Source: Bremerella sp. TYQ1
GTDB taxonomy: Bacteria > Planctomycetota > Planctomycetia > Pirellulales > Pirellulaceae
Assembly (NCBI RefSeq): GCF_020150455.1
Contig: NZ_CP083740.1
Coordinates: forward strand, 1,736,001 to 1,800,000
Length of the DNA stretch: 64,000 nucleotides
Direction: 5' to 3'
Positions 36,372 through 45,097 of the stretch are shown piece by piece. Positions within the stretch are counted from its first letter, which is position 1. Every line of letters starts with the position of its first letter. Both the position numbers and the translations under genes were made by a program. The notes beneath the pieces were generated by a model. The model saw nothing but the letters and a program-made list of their open reading frames with translations. It searched no databases and was not told the origin of the DNA.

Positions 36372-37241
36372 TTAGTCGACCACTGGCCAGCTTGGCTTTT
36401 CTGGCAAGTAGCGATCGAATTCTTCGAGCAGCATTTTCTGGTAATCGCCAGCGAATTCGAGCTTCAGGAACTTGTCGATTCCTTCATCGTAGAATCGCTT
36501 CCAGCTGTTTTCTTCGTCGCCAGGATTGATTGGGTAGAACAAGCAATCGTTCGCCACGGCTGCCTTATAATCGCCGGGGGCGTCGCCAATCATCAGCGTT
36601 TGATTTGGCTTGTACTTGCTGGCGTTGGTCAGCGTTTCCTTCTTGTTGCCAGCTTCCTGACCGCAAATTTCCGCGACGTACTGACGAAGGTCATGTTCGG
36701 TCCATTCGTCGTTCAATGCGTCATTCGGCGTTGCGGAAACGACCAGCATGTCTGCTTTGCCGCTCAGCTTTTCCAAACATTTGCGAACCGAAGGGAAGGG
36801 GGCCACGCCACGAACCATGCCAGCGACCGTTTCGTTGACGGCTTTGGACCACTTCAAGCAATGGGCCAAGTCAGGATCGTTCGACTCAGCGACTTTGGCT
36901 TCGAGAGCTGGATTGCCAAGCTTGGTCTCTTCTTTGATCCATGTTTGCAGCGACTGAGGAATGTTGATCTTCGCGCCACGTTCGATCACTTCCGGACGCT
37001 TTTGCAACCATTCCAATGCTTCCACCAAAGCAGGAAAACGGTTGATGCCGCGGCTCTTGGAGTAGAGATTCACGAACTCGGCGGCTTCGCGAGCATACTT
37101 GCTGACGCCTTGCAGTTCGTAGTAGTTGATAATGTTGGGAATGAAGCATTCCTTGTGCTTCAGTTCCATCGTATCGAAGACGCAACCATCCGAGTCGATG
37201 CCTACAAGGAATTCGTTCTTCGGTTCAATCTGATAAACCAT
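36372..37241 (-). CDS. HAD superfamily hydrolase
   Basis: A 289-residue haloacid-dehalogenase-fold protein. Motif I is GIDSDGCVFD with the nucleophile aspartate and acid aspartate; motif II is the serine of MLVVSATP; the lysine and motif III are near KYKPNQTLMIGDAPGD. A long helical cap lies between. Such enzymes remove phosphate from small molecules, often sugar phosphates. It lies between gnd and the PPi-type phosphofructokinase on the same strand, so a sugar phosphate is a fair guess for substrate, but this is inferred from position. Confidence 0.85.
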   Translation of the reverse strand: MVYQIEPKNEFLVGIDSDGCVFDTMELKHKECFIPNIINYYELQGVSKYAREAAEFVNLYSKSRGINRFPALVEALEWLQKRPEVIERGAKINIPQSLQTWIKEETKLGNPALEAKVAESNDPDLAHCLKWSKAVNETVAGMVRGVAPFPSVRKCLEKLSGKADMLVVSATPNDALNDEWTEHDLRQYVAEICGQEAGNKKETLTNASKYKPNQTLMIGDAPGDYKAAVANDCLFYPINPGDEENSWKRFYDEGIDKFLKLEFAGDYQKMLLEEFDRYLPEKPSWPVVD

Positions 37242-37301
37242 GATCGCTGGTTCTCGCTATGGGAATTTGATGGATGGTGTGAACGAAACGGATGCGTCAG
37301 A

Positions 37302-38603
37302 CTACTTCGGAGCTTCTTGACGGTCGGCCTGAGGCACGTAGGCGGCCAGCTTTTGATCGGCAAACATCGGCTGCAGGCGAGTCATGCGTTGGCGACCATC
37401 GATCATCGGCAGGCTGACCATGCCTTCGCCCAAGAGTGGCTTGGCATACTTCACGAACTCGTCGGTCACATCGTAACCGTTGGCATCGATCCACTCTTTA
37501 GGGAACGTTCGTTCGCTGTTGGCGACTTCCGCCAAAGGTGCTTTGTCGTAGCGAACGCTGTAGACATCTCCTTCGTTTCGAAGGATCGTCGACATGTAGC
37601 CAGACTGCCCCGTCGAGGCCAAAACAGCGGCCATTTCGCCGGCGTGGTAAGCTTCGTCCAAGTCGACCGACGAGGCGTAAGCCATCGCATGACGCTGGTC
37701 GGTTCCGCTCACATTGCACCGAGCCGCCCCCTTAACAGCCAAGCCGTTATCGTTGAGGTAGTTCGTCACAATCTGAGCGACGGTGATATTACTCGCACTG
37801 AAGCTAGTGTGCCCGAACGAATCCTTTCGGGCACCAATGTCACCGACGTCAAAGCCTTCGCTGAGCACAACGATACAGCGGCCGTCTTGCTTCAGTTGCT
37901 TGTTGACGTTTTCGTGCAGTTGCTCGAGCGTACAAGGGGATTCGGCCATGTAGATCTGCAGCGGCATTTCTCGCTTCGGATCGGCCAAACGAGCCGCGGC
38001 AGGAATGTAACCGATCTTGCGGCCCATCGCTTGCATCACCAACACAGGGTCGGCTGGGCAGCTACCGCGGTTTTCTTCGTTGGCATACTGGATCATGTGC
38101 ATCCAGTACTTGGCAGTCGAAGCGTAACCTGGGGTATGGTCGATCAGCTTGAACTCGCTGTCGCCGACGTCGTTGTCGATGGTCTTGGGGCCACCGATTC
38201 CGACCATATCGAGGCCGCGTTCCTGGGCCAGCTTGGCGATCTTGTTGGCGGTGTCCATCGAGTCGTTGCCGCCGATGTAGACGAAGTAGCCGATATTGTG
38301 GGCTTTGAATACCTCGATGCAGCGATCGAAGTCTTCGTTCTGCCAGTCTTTCAGCTTGTAGCGGCAAGTACCAATCGAACCTGCAGCAGGCGTGTAACGC
38401 AGCAGCGAGATTTCTTCGGCTGGCTGATCGGTCAGATTAATCAGTTCTTCCTTCAGCACCCCTTCGATACCGTGATGGGCACCGTAGACCGTTCCGATGT
38501 TGTCGGTCTGCAAAGCAGCTTCCACCAAGCCGCGAAGCGTGTTGTTAATGACCGGGCTTGGACCACCACTTTGGGCAACAATCAGGTTCTTCTTGGTGCT
38601 CAT
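37302..38603 (-). CDS. pfp: Pyrophosphate-type 6-phosphofructokinase
   Basis: A 433-residue phosphofructokinase. Two residues tell the donor: in GGNDSMD (111-117) the place of ATP-enzyme Gly104 is aspartate, and in GPKTIDND (138-145) the place of Gly124 is lysine. Both changes are the known mark of pyrophosphate-dependent enzymes, so it should act with PPi in both directions between fructose 6-phosphate and the 1,6-bisphosphate. The ATG at 38603 has GGTGGA just before it; a GTG at 38612 is possible. It is the first gene of the leftward carbon cluster. Confidence 0.9.
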   Translation of the reverse strand: MSTKKNLIVAQSGGPSPVINNTLRGLVEAALQTDNIGTVYGAHHGIEGVLKEELINLTDQPAEEISLLRYTPAAGSIGTCRYKLKDWQNEDFDRCIEVFKAHNIGYFVYIGGNDSMDTANKIAKLAQERGLDMVGIGGPKTIDNDVGDSEFKLIDHTPGYASTAKYWMHMIQYANEENRGSCPADPVLVMQAMGRKIGYIPAAARLADPKREMPLQIYMAESPCTLEQLHENVNKQLKQDGRCIVVLSEGFDVGDIGARKDSFGHTSFSASNITVAQIVTNYLNDNGLAVKGAARCNVSGTDQRHAMAYASSVDLDEAYHAGEMAAVLASTGQSGYMSTILRNEGDVYSVRYDKAPLAEVANSERTFPKEWIDANGYDVTDEFVKYAKPLLGEGMVSLPMIDGRQRMTRLQPMFADQKLAAYVPQADRQEAPK

Positions 38604-38732
38604 GCTTTCCACCGATACCAGCTTGGGGACCGTAGTGCCTTCTTACTTCCAGATCGCGAAGGCAAGATAGGGTAAGCCGCGAATTTTACTAGACATAGCG
38701 TCCACCGGCAATGAGGTGCCAGCACGTGTTGA

Positions 38733-39878
38733 CTACCCGGGCGACTCACTCGAATGTGGCATTTCAGGGCCTAGACTGCGAGAAAAGAACAACGAGCCAA
38801 GCAGTATAAGAAGCGTTAATGGAACGCCCCCGTAAAGGGCTATCTGCCCTACAAGCGGACCTACGGGAGATTCCATAGCCATCAGAACGAGATAGGTCGT
38901 ATAAACAACGTACCATGCCAAAAACAGAACACCTTCCCAGCGATCGATACGACTGCCGGTGAAAAAGATCGGCAAGCAGATCAGGCTTGCCCCAATCATC
39001 GCCGGCATCTCTTGCCATATCGCAGATGGAGCTACGGGAACTCCGCCAGGAACAATCACCGCGGTGAGCCCCAGCACGCACATCAAGTTAAACAGATTGC
39101 TGCCGACCACGTTGCCAACAGCAATGTCGCGTTCTCCTTTGATCGATGCCATCACGGAAGCGACCACTTCTGGAAGCGATGTGCCAGCGGCAACGATTGT
39201 TAGACCAATGAGTAGCTCGCTCATGCCAAGCTGTCGGGCAATCATCACCGCTCCGTCGACGAGCCATTTCGATCCAAACGCCAGGGCGATCAACCCCAGC
39301 ACAATCCATCCGACTTGAAGTGCAGTGCCCCAATTGGAATGAGGCGGTTGCGGAGTGGCTTCGGCGTATTCGGCTTGAACCGCTTTCGACTCCTTACGGC
39401 TTTGCCAAACCGACCAGGCAACGTAACCGGCAAGCCCTAGAAAAAGAACGATACCCTCGGCCTGACTGATTGTGCCGTTGTAGGCTAAGCCCCATGTGAG
39501 CACCGAAACAACCATGAGCAGCGGCAGTTCCAATCGAATCAACTGACTGTTGACGACCAAGGGAGAGACCAGCGCGGAAACACCCAGAATAAATAGCACA
39601 TTGAAGATGTTACTGCCGATCACATTCCCGACGGCAATATCTGCTTCGCCAGCCCAACCAGCCTTCAGCGACACGGCAAGCTCCGGGGCACTTGTGCCGA
39701 ATGCAACGACGGTTAAGCCGATTACCAGGGGAGAAATGCCGATCAACGCGGCAAGCGCTGATGCACCACGAACGAGAAGTTCGCCACCGAGAACCAAAGC
39801 AACCAGGCCAACTAAAATCAGACCAGCCGCAACAAGCATAAGGCTCTTTCTATGTAAGAAGCAGAAGGAGCCGTTCAT
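38733..39878 (-). CDS. Calcium/sodium antiporter (CaCA family)
   Basis: A 381-residue membrane protein with the two alpha repeats of Ca/cation exchangers: GLTVVAFGTSAPELAVS with GNVIGSNIFN, and GLTIVAAGTSLPEVVAS with GNVVGSNLFN. About 10 hydrophobic segments flank an acidic middle loop. It would swap calcium for sodium or protons. Start is uncertain: the ATG at 39878 has GGGAG 11 bases before it; an ATG at 39839 gives a start closer to homologues. Confidence 0.9.
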   Translation of the reverse strand: MNGSFCFLHRKSLMLVAAGLILVGLVALVLGGELLVRGASALAALIGISPLVIGLTVVAFGTSAPELAVSLKAGWAGEADIAVGNVIGSNIFNVLFILGVSALVSPLVVNSQLIRLELPLLMVVSVLTWGLAYNGTISQAEGIVLFLGLAGYVAWSVWQSRKESKAVQAEYAEATPQPPHSNWGTALQVGWIVLGLIALAFGSKWLVDGAVMIARQLGMSELLIGLTIVAAGTSLPEVVASVMASIKGERDIAVGNVVGSNLFNLMCVLGLTAVIVPGGVPVAPSAIWQEMPAMIGASLICLPIFFTGSRIDRWEGVLFLAWYVVYTTYLVLMAMESPVGPLVGQIALYGGVPLTLLILLGSLFFSRSLGPEMPHSSESPG

Positions 39879-39963
39879 TATGCGAAGTCTCCCAGGCCGT
39901 CGAATAGTAGGCATTCGACGGCTTGCGGAGAAACGCAGCAATCTACCGATTTGTCGTTAGACG

Positions 39964-40470
39964 CTAGTCGACAGGAGAGTCGTTCAAGTCGACCAACGCA
40001 CTGAAGTACATAACAAACTTGCCGCTGCGACGGTCTGGTTTGTCAATCATTTGAATCGCGGCATTTAACAGGTCACGACGACTGACCTGACCGATCAATT
40101 TTGTCCCGTCCAATACCGGCAATCGTCGGTACGGCGTCGACAAAAAGATCTGAGCGCAGCTAAGCCAGTCGGTATCGACCGTAATCAGCCGAGCGATGTC
40201 CGTGTTCATAAACGCTCCGACTCGATTCGAGGGGAGCTGGGAATAGGCAGCGTCCAGCAGGAAACGCATCGAAGTCTTTTCCGAAAAGATCCCCAAGAAG
40301 TTTCCTTCACTGTCCACCACCGGTGCCCCGGAAATTCGGTAGTGCAGCAATTTTCGTACGGCTGCCAAGGCATCCTCATCCGGGCTGAGGGTTACCAATT
40401 TGGTAGCCATAAAGTCACGCGCCGTAAGCGTCGGTGCGGTAGGCGCAGTCGTAGAAGTAGGGATCGACAT
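39964..40470 (-). CDS. CBS-domain protein
   Basis: A 168-residue protein made of two CBS domains (about 20-75 and 95-150), each a small adenosyl-ligand binding fold (for example GAPVVDSEGNFLGIFSEK and RRLPVLDGTKLIGQVSRRD). No membrane or enzyme domain is attached, so it is a stand-alone sensor of adenine nucleotides or SAM that may regulate a partner. AGGAGG precedes the ATG at 40470 with a 7-base gap, so the start is clear, though the open frame runs further up. Confidence 0.88.
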   Translation of the reverse strand: MSIPTSTTAPTAPTLTARDFMATKLVTLSPDEDALAAVRKLLHYRISGAPVVDSEGNFLGIFSEKTSMRFLLDAAYSQLPSNRVGAFMNTDIARLITVDTDWLSCAQIFLSTPYRRLPVLDGTKLIGQVSRRDLLNAAIQMIDKPDRRSGKFVMYFSALVDLNDSPVD

Positions 40471-40743
40471 GCAAAATCCTCCTGCGAGTAGTGGAGTTAA
40501 AACCACGCAGTTTTTGTGAGACGAGAACCTTATTTTACCGGACAGAAATGCAAGATTTCCATCTTTTTTTCTTTCGCACGACAAAAACGCGCTAATCGAT
40601 AGGATGCAACTGCCATGCCTTTTGTAGAAATGTCTCGTGACATGTCGTTCAGATTGACGAAAACTAAAGAGCACGATACTCTGAAAATAGGGAGTTTTCT
40701 GGAGGAAAACGCCCATTTCAGACCTTAATTCGGAGAGTTTTCG

Positions 40744-41019
40744 ATGTTTCGCCCCGGCGATGTGGTCGTTTATACGAAGACCAAACACACGACGAGCCCT
40801 GGACCTCGGGCTCACGACATCGAACCGGAATCTCGGGGGGAATACTACACCTACGCAGTAGACAAATACTGGATTGTCGAGCAAGTCGATTCAGACAGCA
40901 TCACTTGCCGTACCCGACGAGGAAAGAGCCACCAGATTGCTCTCGACGATCCTCGATTGCGTGCCGCCAATTGGTGGGAAAAGCTATTCATGCGAAACCG
41001 TTTCCCCACGCCAGCCTAA
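40744..41019 (+). CDS. Small conserved-looking protein, function unknown
   Basis: A 91-residue basic protein, FRPGDVVVYTKTKHTTSPG at the start and WIVEQVDSDSITCRTRRGK in the middle, which reads as a small beta-rich fold; no signal peptide or membrane segment. GGAGAG precedes the ATG. The gene ends just before a perfect two-way terminator shared with fabI. I do not recognise the family. Confidence 0.72.
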   Translation: MFRPGDVVVYTKTKHTTSPGPRAHDIEPESRGEYYTYAVDKYWIVEQVDSDSITCRTRRGKSHQIALDDPRLRAANWWEKLFMRNRFPTPA

Positions 41020-41047
41020 ACGCCAGCGATTCCCAGTCAGATACCAT

Positions 41048-41082
41048 AAAAAAACGCCGCGTGAATTCACGCGGCGTTTTTT
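41048..41082. terminator. Perfect bidirectional terminator
   Basis: A 22-base perfect palindrome (CGCCGCGTGA core, centre GAATTC at 41063-41068) lies between AAAAAAA (41048-41054) and TTTTTT (41077-41082). It ends both the rightward small gene (stop 41019) and the leftward fabI gene (stop 41110). Confidence 0.93.
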
Positions 41083-41109
41083 CGTTGTTTGATTGGAAGG
41101 ATCGAACGA

Positions 41110-41952
41110 CTATTTGCCTTCGATCTGGTCCTGCATCTTCTTGTATTCGGTCGCCATGCGGCCAGGGCTGCCCATGATGTTGTAGCCAGCGTCGACATGC
41201 ATAATCTCGCCGGTGATTCCGCCGGCCAGGTTCGAGAGCAGGAAAGCTCCGGCGTTCGAGACTTCTTCCATCGTGATGTTGCGGTTCAGTGGCGAAACGG
41301 CCGCATAAAGATCCAACATTTCCTTGGCTCCCACCGCACTGCTGGCCAACGTCTTCAACGGGCCGGCGCTGATGGCATTCACGCGGACGTTGTACTCGCC
41401 CATGTCGAACGAAAGGTACTTCACAATGCTGTCCAAAGCAGCTTTGCAAACACCCATCATGTTGTAGCCAGGAACCGCTTTTTCACCGCCGAAGTAGGTC
41501 ATCGCACAAACCGACGCCCCCTCGTTAAGAATCGGTCGGGCCGCATTGGTCAGCGCGATCAGGCTGTAGGCACTGATGTCCATGGCCATCTTGAAGCCTT
41601 CGCGGCTGCACTCAACGGTTGGAACACGCAGATCGTCCAGCGATGCAAACGCGACCGAGTGCAACAAAAAGTCGATCTTGCCCAGCTCGCTTTCGGTGGT
41701 TTTGATCACTTCCGCGATGTTTTCGTCCGACTGAACGTCGAGCGGAACGAGGAACTTGGCTTGTTCATAGTTATCGGTCAACTGCGAAACACGGCGACGA
41801 TTCTTCTTTCGTGCGTCATCTTCGCGGTCTGGCAGGTGGGTGAAACCACACTCGCCACCTTCTTCCATGATCTTCTGGGCAATGCCCCAGGCAATCGAAT
41901 TTCCGTTCGCTACGCCAACGATCAGGCCTTTTTTACCGGTGAATAGTCCCAT
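41110..41952 (-). CDS. fabI: Enoyl-[acyl-carrier-protein] reductase FabI
   Basis: A 280-residue NADH-dependent enoyl-ACP reductase, the last step of each round of fatty-acid elongation. VANGNSIAWGIAQ is the FabI cofactor region, and the active pair Tyr163 and Lys170 show the Y-x6-K spacing that separates FabI from ordinary SDRs. C-terminal GEIMHVDAGYNIMG fits. Single-gene unit that shares its terminator with the small gene on the other strand. Confidence 0.96.
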   Translation of the reverse strand: MGLFTGKKGLIVGVANGNSIAWGIAQKIMEEGGECGFTHLPDREDDARKKNRRRVSQLTDNYEQAKFLVPLDVQSDENIAEVIKTTESELGKIDFLLHSVAFASLDDLRVPTVECSREGFKMAMDISAYSLIALTNAARPILNEGASVCAMTYFGGEKAVPGYNMMGVCKAALDSIVKYLSFDMGEYNVRVNAISAGPLKTLASSAVGAKEMLDLYAAVSPLNRNITMEEVSNAGAFLLSNLAGGITGEIMHVDAGYNIMGSPGRMATEYKKMQDQIEGK

Positions 41953-42159
41953 CGTTCTCTACCCTGGGGAAACATGTCTTCGCGGAATTGATGAATGTCA
42001 CGCGACCGATTTTCTCAAAATCGCGCAGCGTTTAGGATAACGACATTCGGCCTGCCGCAAAAGGCGACCCAATTGGCACGGATTGCCTGCCAAAGTCGGT
42101 ATCGGGTCGAATTCCCCAAGAATGCAAACTCAACATATTGATAAGGAAGGCGGTTGCTC

Positions 42160-42885
42160 ATGTCGCTCGAAGGTAAAGTTGCCCTGGTCGTTGGTGGTGG
42201 TTCCGGAATCGGCAAAGCCATTGCATTGGCTCTTGCTGCTGACGGGGCCAAAGTTGCCATCGCCGGCCGCCGTTTTGAAGTCCTCGAGCAAGTCGCCGCG
42301 GAAAGCGACGCGGAAATCCATTGCCACAGTGTCGACGTATCCGATCGAACCAGCGTGAAGGGCTTGTTCGAGTTCGTAGGCAAAACGCTCGGCGAACTCG
42401 ATATCCTGGTCAACGCGGCCGGGATTAATATCAAGACGCGAAGCATGGCCGAAATGACGCCTGAGCAGTGGGATCAAGTCATGCAAATCAATGCCACAGG
42501 GGGCTATAACCTTCTGTACGAAGCACTTCCTCCCATGCGAAAACGCCAGGACGGATTGATCATCAATATCTCGTCGATCTCAGGCAAACGGGCCTACGCC
42601 CTCGGTGGCATTGCTTACTGTGCGTCGAAGTTCGCGATGACTGCCCTGGGAACAGCTGCAGGCAACGAAGTCGCCGCCGATGGAGTTCGCATCACCAACA
42701 TTTACCCCGGCGAAGTCGAAACGCCGATCCTCGAGCAACGCCCCAGCGCTCCGACCGACGAGCATCGAGCTCGGATGCTTCAGCCGGAAGACTTCAGCGA
42801 AGTGGTCCTTTCGATCTGCCATCTTCCGCCGCGAGCACATGTCGCGGAACTGATCATTAAGCCGACGAAGCAGGAATATACCTAA
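42160..42885 (+). CDS. SDR family oxidoreductase
   Basis: A 241-residue short-chain dehydrogenase with VGGGSGIGKA (11-20), NAAG (85-88), catalytic Ser139, Tyr153 and Lys157 (YCASK). It resembles 3-oxoacyl-ACP reductases and broad-substrate SDRs such as YdfG. The nearby fabI gene, divergent, is suggestive of fatty-acid metabolism but not proof. The ATG at 42160 has AAGGAAGG about 10 bases before it; a TTG two codons upstream is less likely. The C-terminus AELIIKPTKQEYT fits the YdfG-like group. Confidence 0.87.
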   Translation: MSLEGKVALVVGGGSGIGKAIALALAADGAKVAIAGRRFEVLEQVAAESDAEIHCHSVDVSDRTSVKGLFEFVGKTLGELDILVNAAGINIKTRSMAEMTPEQWDQVMQINATGGYNLLYEALPPMRKRQDGLIINISSISGKRAYALGGIAYCASKFAMTALGTAAGNEVAADGVRITNIYPGEVETPILEQRPSAPTDEHRARMLQPEDFSEVVLSICHLPPRAHVAELIIKPTKQEYT

Positions 42886-42974
42886 ATCGCGGCATCCTAA
42901 TTGCGGGCAGTGATTTCCCAATTGAGTATCTCACTGTTTGATTGGAACCTGCCCGCTTGGAACGGAGTATCTTG

Positions 42975-43301
42975 ATGCCATTCGATCCGGAATATCACGA
43001 AGAGTCCCCCTCTCGCGAAGACGTCGACCAGATGTCAGGCAAACTGGTGTTGGAATTCGGTGCCAACTGGTGTGGGCACTGCCAAGGATTATCGCCGACG
43101 GTCGAGTCCTTGCTGACCGATGTCGACGACATCCAACATGTCCGCGTCGCGGATGGGAAAGGAAAACGGCTAGGCCGATCGTTTCAGGTCAAACTGTGGC
43201 CGACACTCGTTTTTCTAAACGATGGCGAGATCGTCGGTCAATTGGTTCGTCCCACTCCGGAAGAAGCCCAAGACGCATTCGACGACTTCCGCAATTCTTG
43301 A
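42975..43301 (+). CDS. Thioredoxin family protein
   Basis: A 108-residue cytosolic thioredoxin fold. WCGHC (Cys33, Cys36) replaces the usual WCGPC, the glutaredoxin/PDI-like centre, and Pro76 in LWPTLVF is the cis-proline. The start ATG at 42975 has GGAG 8 bases before it. No signal peptide. It follows the SDR gene by 89 bases on the same strand. It would reduce protein disulfides; partner unknown. Confidence 0.88.
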   Translation: MPFDPEYHEESPSREDVDQMSGKLVLEFGANWCGHCQGLSPTVESLLTDVDDIQHVRVADGKGKRLGRSFQVKLWPTLVFLNDGEIVGQLVRPTPEEAQDAFDDFRNS

Positions 43302-43418
43302 TTGGCTCGCCTGCAGTCACCCAAGCGAACCTGAAAAACAAGTGACCTGTAGCGATTCCGCCGCTACACTGCGATCAGCGAAAAGCTGGTTTGCTGCCCA
43401 CCTCACTTAATCACTGCC

Positions 43419-44519
43419 GTGACCGCCGATTCTCCCGAGCCAAAATCTGACGCGAAACCACCGCGACGCCGCTGGTATGCAGGCGCGTATGTATTGATGG
43501 GGCTTGTCGCGGTGATTGGGATCTATTTGAACCTACCCGGGCAGCCACACATGGCACCAGACATTTTAGGAAATGGAAAGTACGGTCCCCACTTTGAAGC
43601 CTATTGGCATGAAGTGCGTCATGGCTGGCCGTTAGTTTTCCTGACTCACGAGGGCATGTTTGCAAAAGGTACTGTCAATATTTCCGCTTGGAAGATTGGC
43701 GAAGTCCTCCATTTCCGGCCGGGCTTTCTCGCTCTGAACGTTCTGTTTCTACTCCTCATCACGGGTACATCTGGTTGGTTGGCCCACCGTCATATTCAAA
43801 AATATGGCTGGGGCTTTGGACTTCACCAGATGATCCTCGCCATGGTAATCCTGTGCTGCATAGCCGCTTTCGCAACGCACCGTTATCGAACCAATCAGCA
43901 GCAGCACCGATTCCTCGCTTCCGCAGGCGATTATCCGCTCTTCGGGGATTGGCGTCCGTTCGATCCACTCCGTCTGCGATGGCTAACCGGCCCCCGTCCA
44001 TGGGATTGGGCCGATGAATTGATTTACGTGATCGTCAACCATTCCAATCAATTGAGAAACCTGCCAGGGAAATCGTCGATCGAAGCCATTTGGTTGGATC
44101 ACACCCACTACGACGACATGGACATTCTCCATGAATTCGAGAACTTGAAAGCCATCGACATTTGCTTGGGAGCCCACAGCGGTACACAGCATCTCAACGA
44201 GGATGGCGAACCGGCAATTTGGCCGCTGCTACGAATGTTCTCCCAACTCCCCGACTTACAGGGAATAAATCTTTACGATTGCGACATCAACGATCGAGAT
44301 CTCCAAGAGCTCGCCACGGCGCCGAATCTCTTGAATTTAGAACTTTCCTCGAATCTGGACGTCACCGACGAGGGAATACAACACCTGGCGTCGGTCAAAT
44401 CGCTTCGCATCCTGGGACTATGGGGTACTCAGGTCACCGCCGAGGGTGTCGAAAAACTTCAAGCCGAACTGCCTGACTGTGAAATCTACTGGGACGGCAT
44501 GCCACGGCAGCAATGGTAA
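43419..44519 (+). CDS. Membrane protein with a C-terminal leucine-rich-repeat part
   Basis: A 366-residue protein. Three membrane segments (about residues 20-37, 105-122, 140-155) precede a soluble part. From about 225 on come leucine-rich repeats of the internalin/cysteine-containing type: LEFENLKAIDICLGAHS-like, LPDLQGINLYDCDINDRDL, NLLNLELSSNLDVTDEGI and SLRILGLWGTQVTAEGV. LRR proteins bind other proteins; planctomycetes have many. The start is GTG. The stop touches, without overlap, the stop of the opposing gene. Confidence 0.75.
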   Translation: MTADSPEPKSDAKPPRRRWYAGAYVLMGLVAVIGIYLNLPGQPHMAPDILGNGKYGPHFEAYWHEVRHGWPLVFLTHEGMFAKGTVNISAWKIGEVLHFRPGFLALNVLFLLLITGTSGWLAHRHIQKYGWGFGLHQMILAMVILCCIAAFATHRYRTNQQQHRFLASAGDYPLFGDWRPFDPLRLRWLTGPRPWDWADELIYVIVNHSNQLRNLPGKSSIEAIWLDHTHYDDMDILHEFENLKAIDICLGAHSGTQHLNEDGEPAIWPLLRMFSQLPDLQGINLYDCDINDRDLQELATAPNLLNLELSSNLDVTDEGIQHLASVKSLRILGLWGTQVTAEGVEKLQAELPDCEIYWDGMPRQQW

Positions 44520-44876
44520 CTAGCGTGCGGCCTCGCTCATGATGCCGAACACCATTAAGCCGATGCACGACAAATTCATCAGCGTGGCCAGACCGCCCAG
44601 GATGATCCCGATCCATGCATGAACGGAGCCTTTAATCGCGGGATTTTTCGCGCGATTTCGCAGCCCTAAAATTCCCAGCACGAATGCCGGTATCGAGGCA
44701 AAAATACCGATCACAGGGAACAGCCCGATGATCCCAAGATAGTATGCCGCCAACGCGTACGGGTTTTTGTAAGGAATCAGTCCGCCAGTCGCATCGCCGG
44801 AGGTGTCGAGCGGTTTGACTCCGGTCGAAGCTTCGAGCCCTGAATGCGGGGAATTGAAGGGATTGGATTCGTTCAT
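44520..44876 (-). CDS. DUF4190-type small membrane protein
   Basis: A 118-residue protein with two membrane segments in the DUF4190 pattern: AAYYLGIIGLFPVIGIFASIP then LGILGLRNRAKNP and SVHAWIGIILGGLATLMNL. A polar 35-residue N-terminus precedes them. DUF4190 proteins are common but of unknown role. The start is ATG at 44876. Directly adjoins the LRR gene stop, with no bases between. Confidence 0.8.
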   Translation of the reverse strand: MNESNPFNSPHSGLEASTGVKPLDTSGDATGGLIPYKNPYALAAYYLGIIGLFPVIGIFASIPAFVLGILGLRNRAKNPAIKGSVHAWIGIILGGLATLMNLSCIGLMVFGIMSEAAR

Positions 44877-45002
44877 GCGTGGCCCTTTTCTTTTGCCAGT
44901 GGGTCGTTCGGCCGCTCAAGGGGCCGTGGCGGACTTATTTTGATCCATACGTGTGACGAAAGCGAGATCTGTATCGGTTCTCATTGGGGGCATCTGTGCC
45001 CG

Positions 45003-45031
45003 TTGACGAATGCTAGCCGCTTTCGGACAAT
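45003..45031 (+). promoter_or_regulatory. Predicted glyA promoter
   Basis: TTGACG (45003-45008), 17-base spacer, GACAAT (45026-45031), about 66 bases before the glyA start. Consensus match only; no riboswitch fold was seen in the leader. Confidence 0.4.
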
Positions 45032-45097
45032 TCAATATTCTTTCCGGGGCTTTGGAATGCTCTGGGGGTTTCACCAGGTCTCAACCACGACGTTGGC

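Noticed and set aside
36258-38675. Plus-strand open frame of 805 codons across the HAD and phosphofructokinase genes
   Set aside because: It is antisense to two well-supported genes, has no ribosome site, and its length comes from codon bias of the opposite strand.
42073-42092. Possible sigma54 promoter (TGGCAC then TTGCC)
   Set aside because: The spacing between GG and GC is 8 instead of 10 bases, so it does not fit.
44877-45097. Glycine or SAM-related riboswitch before glyA
   Set aside because: No conserved core or fold was seen in the leader, only a promoter-like pair.
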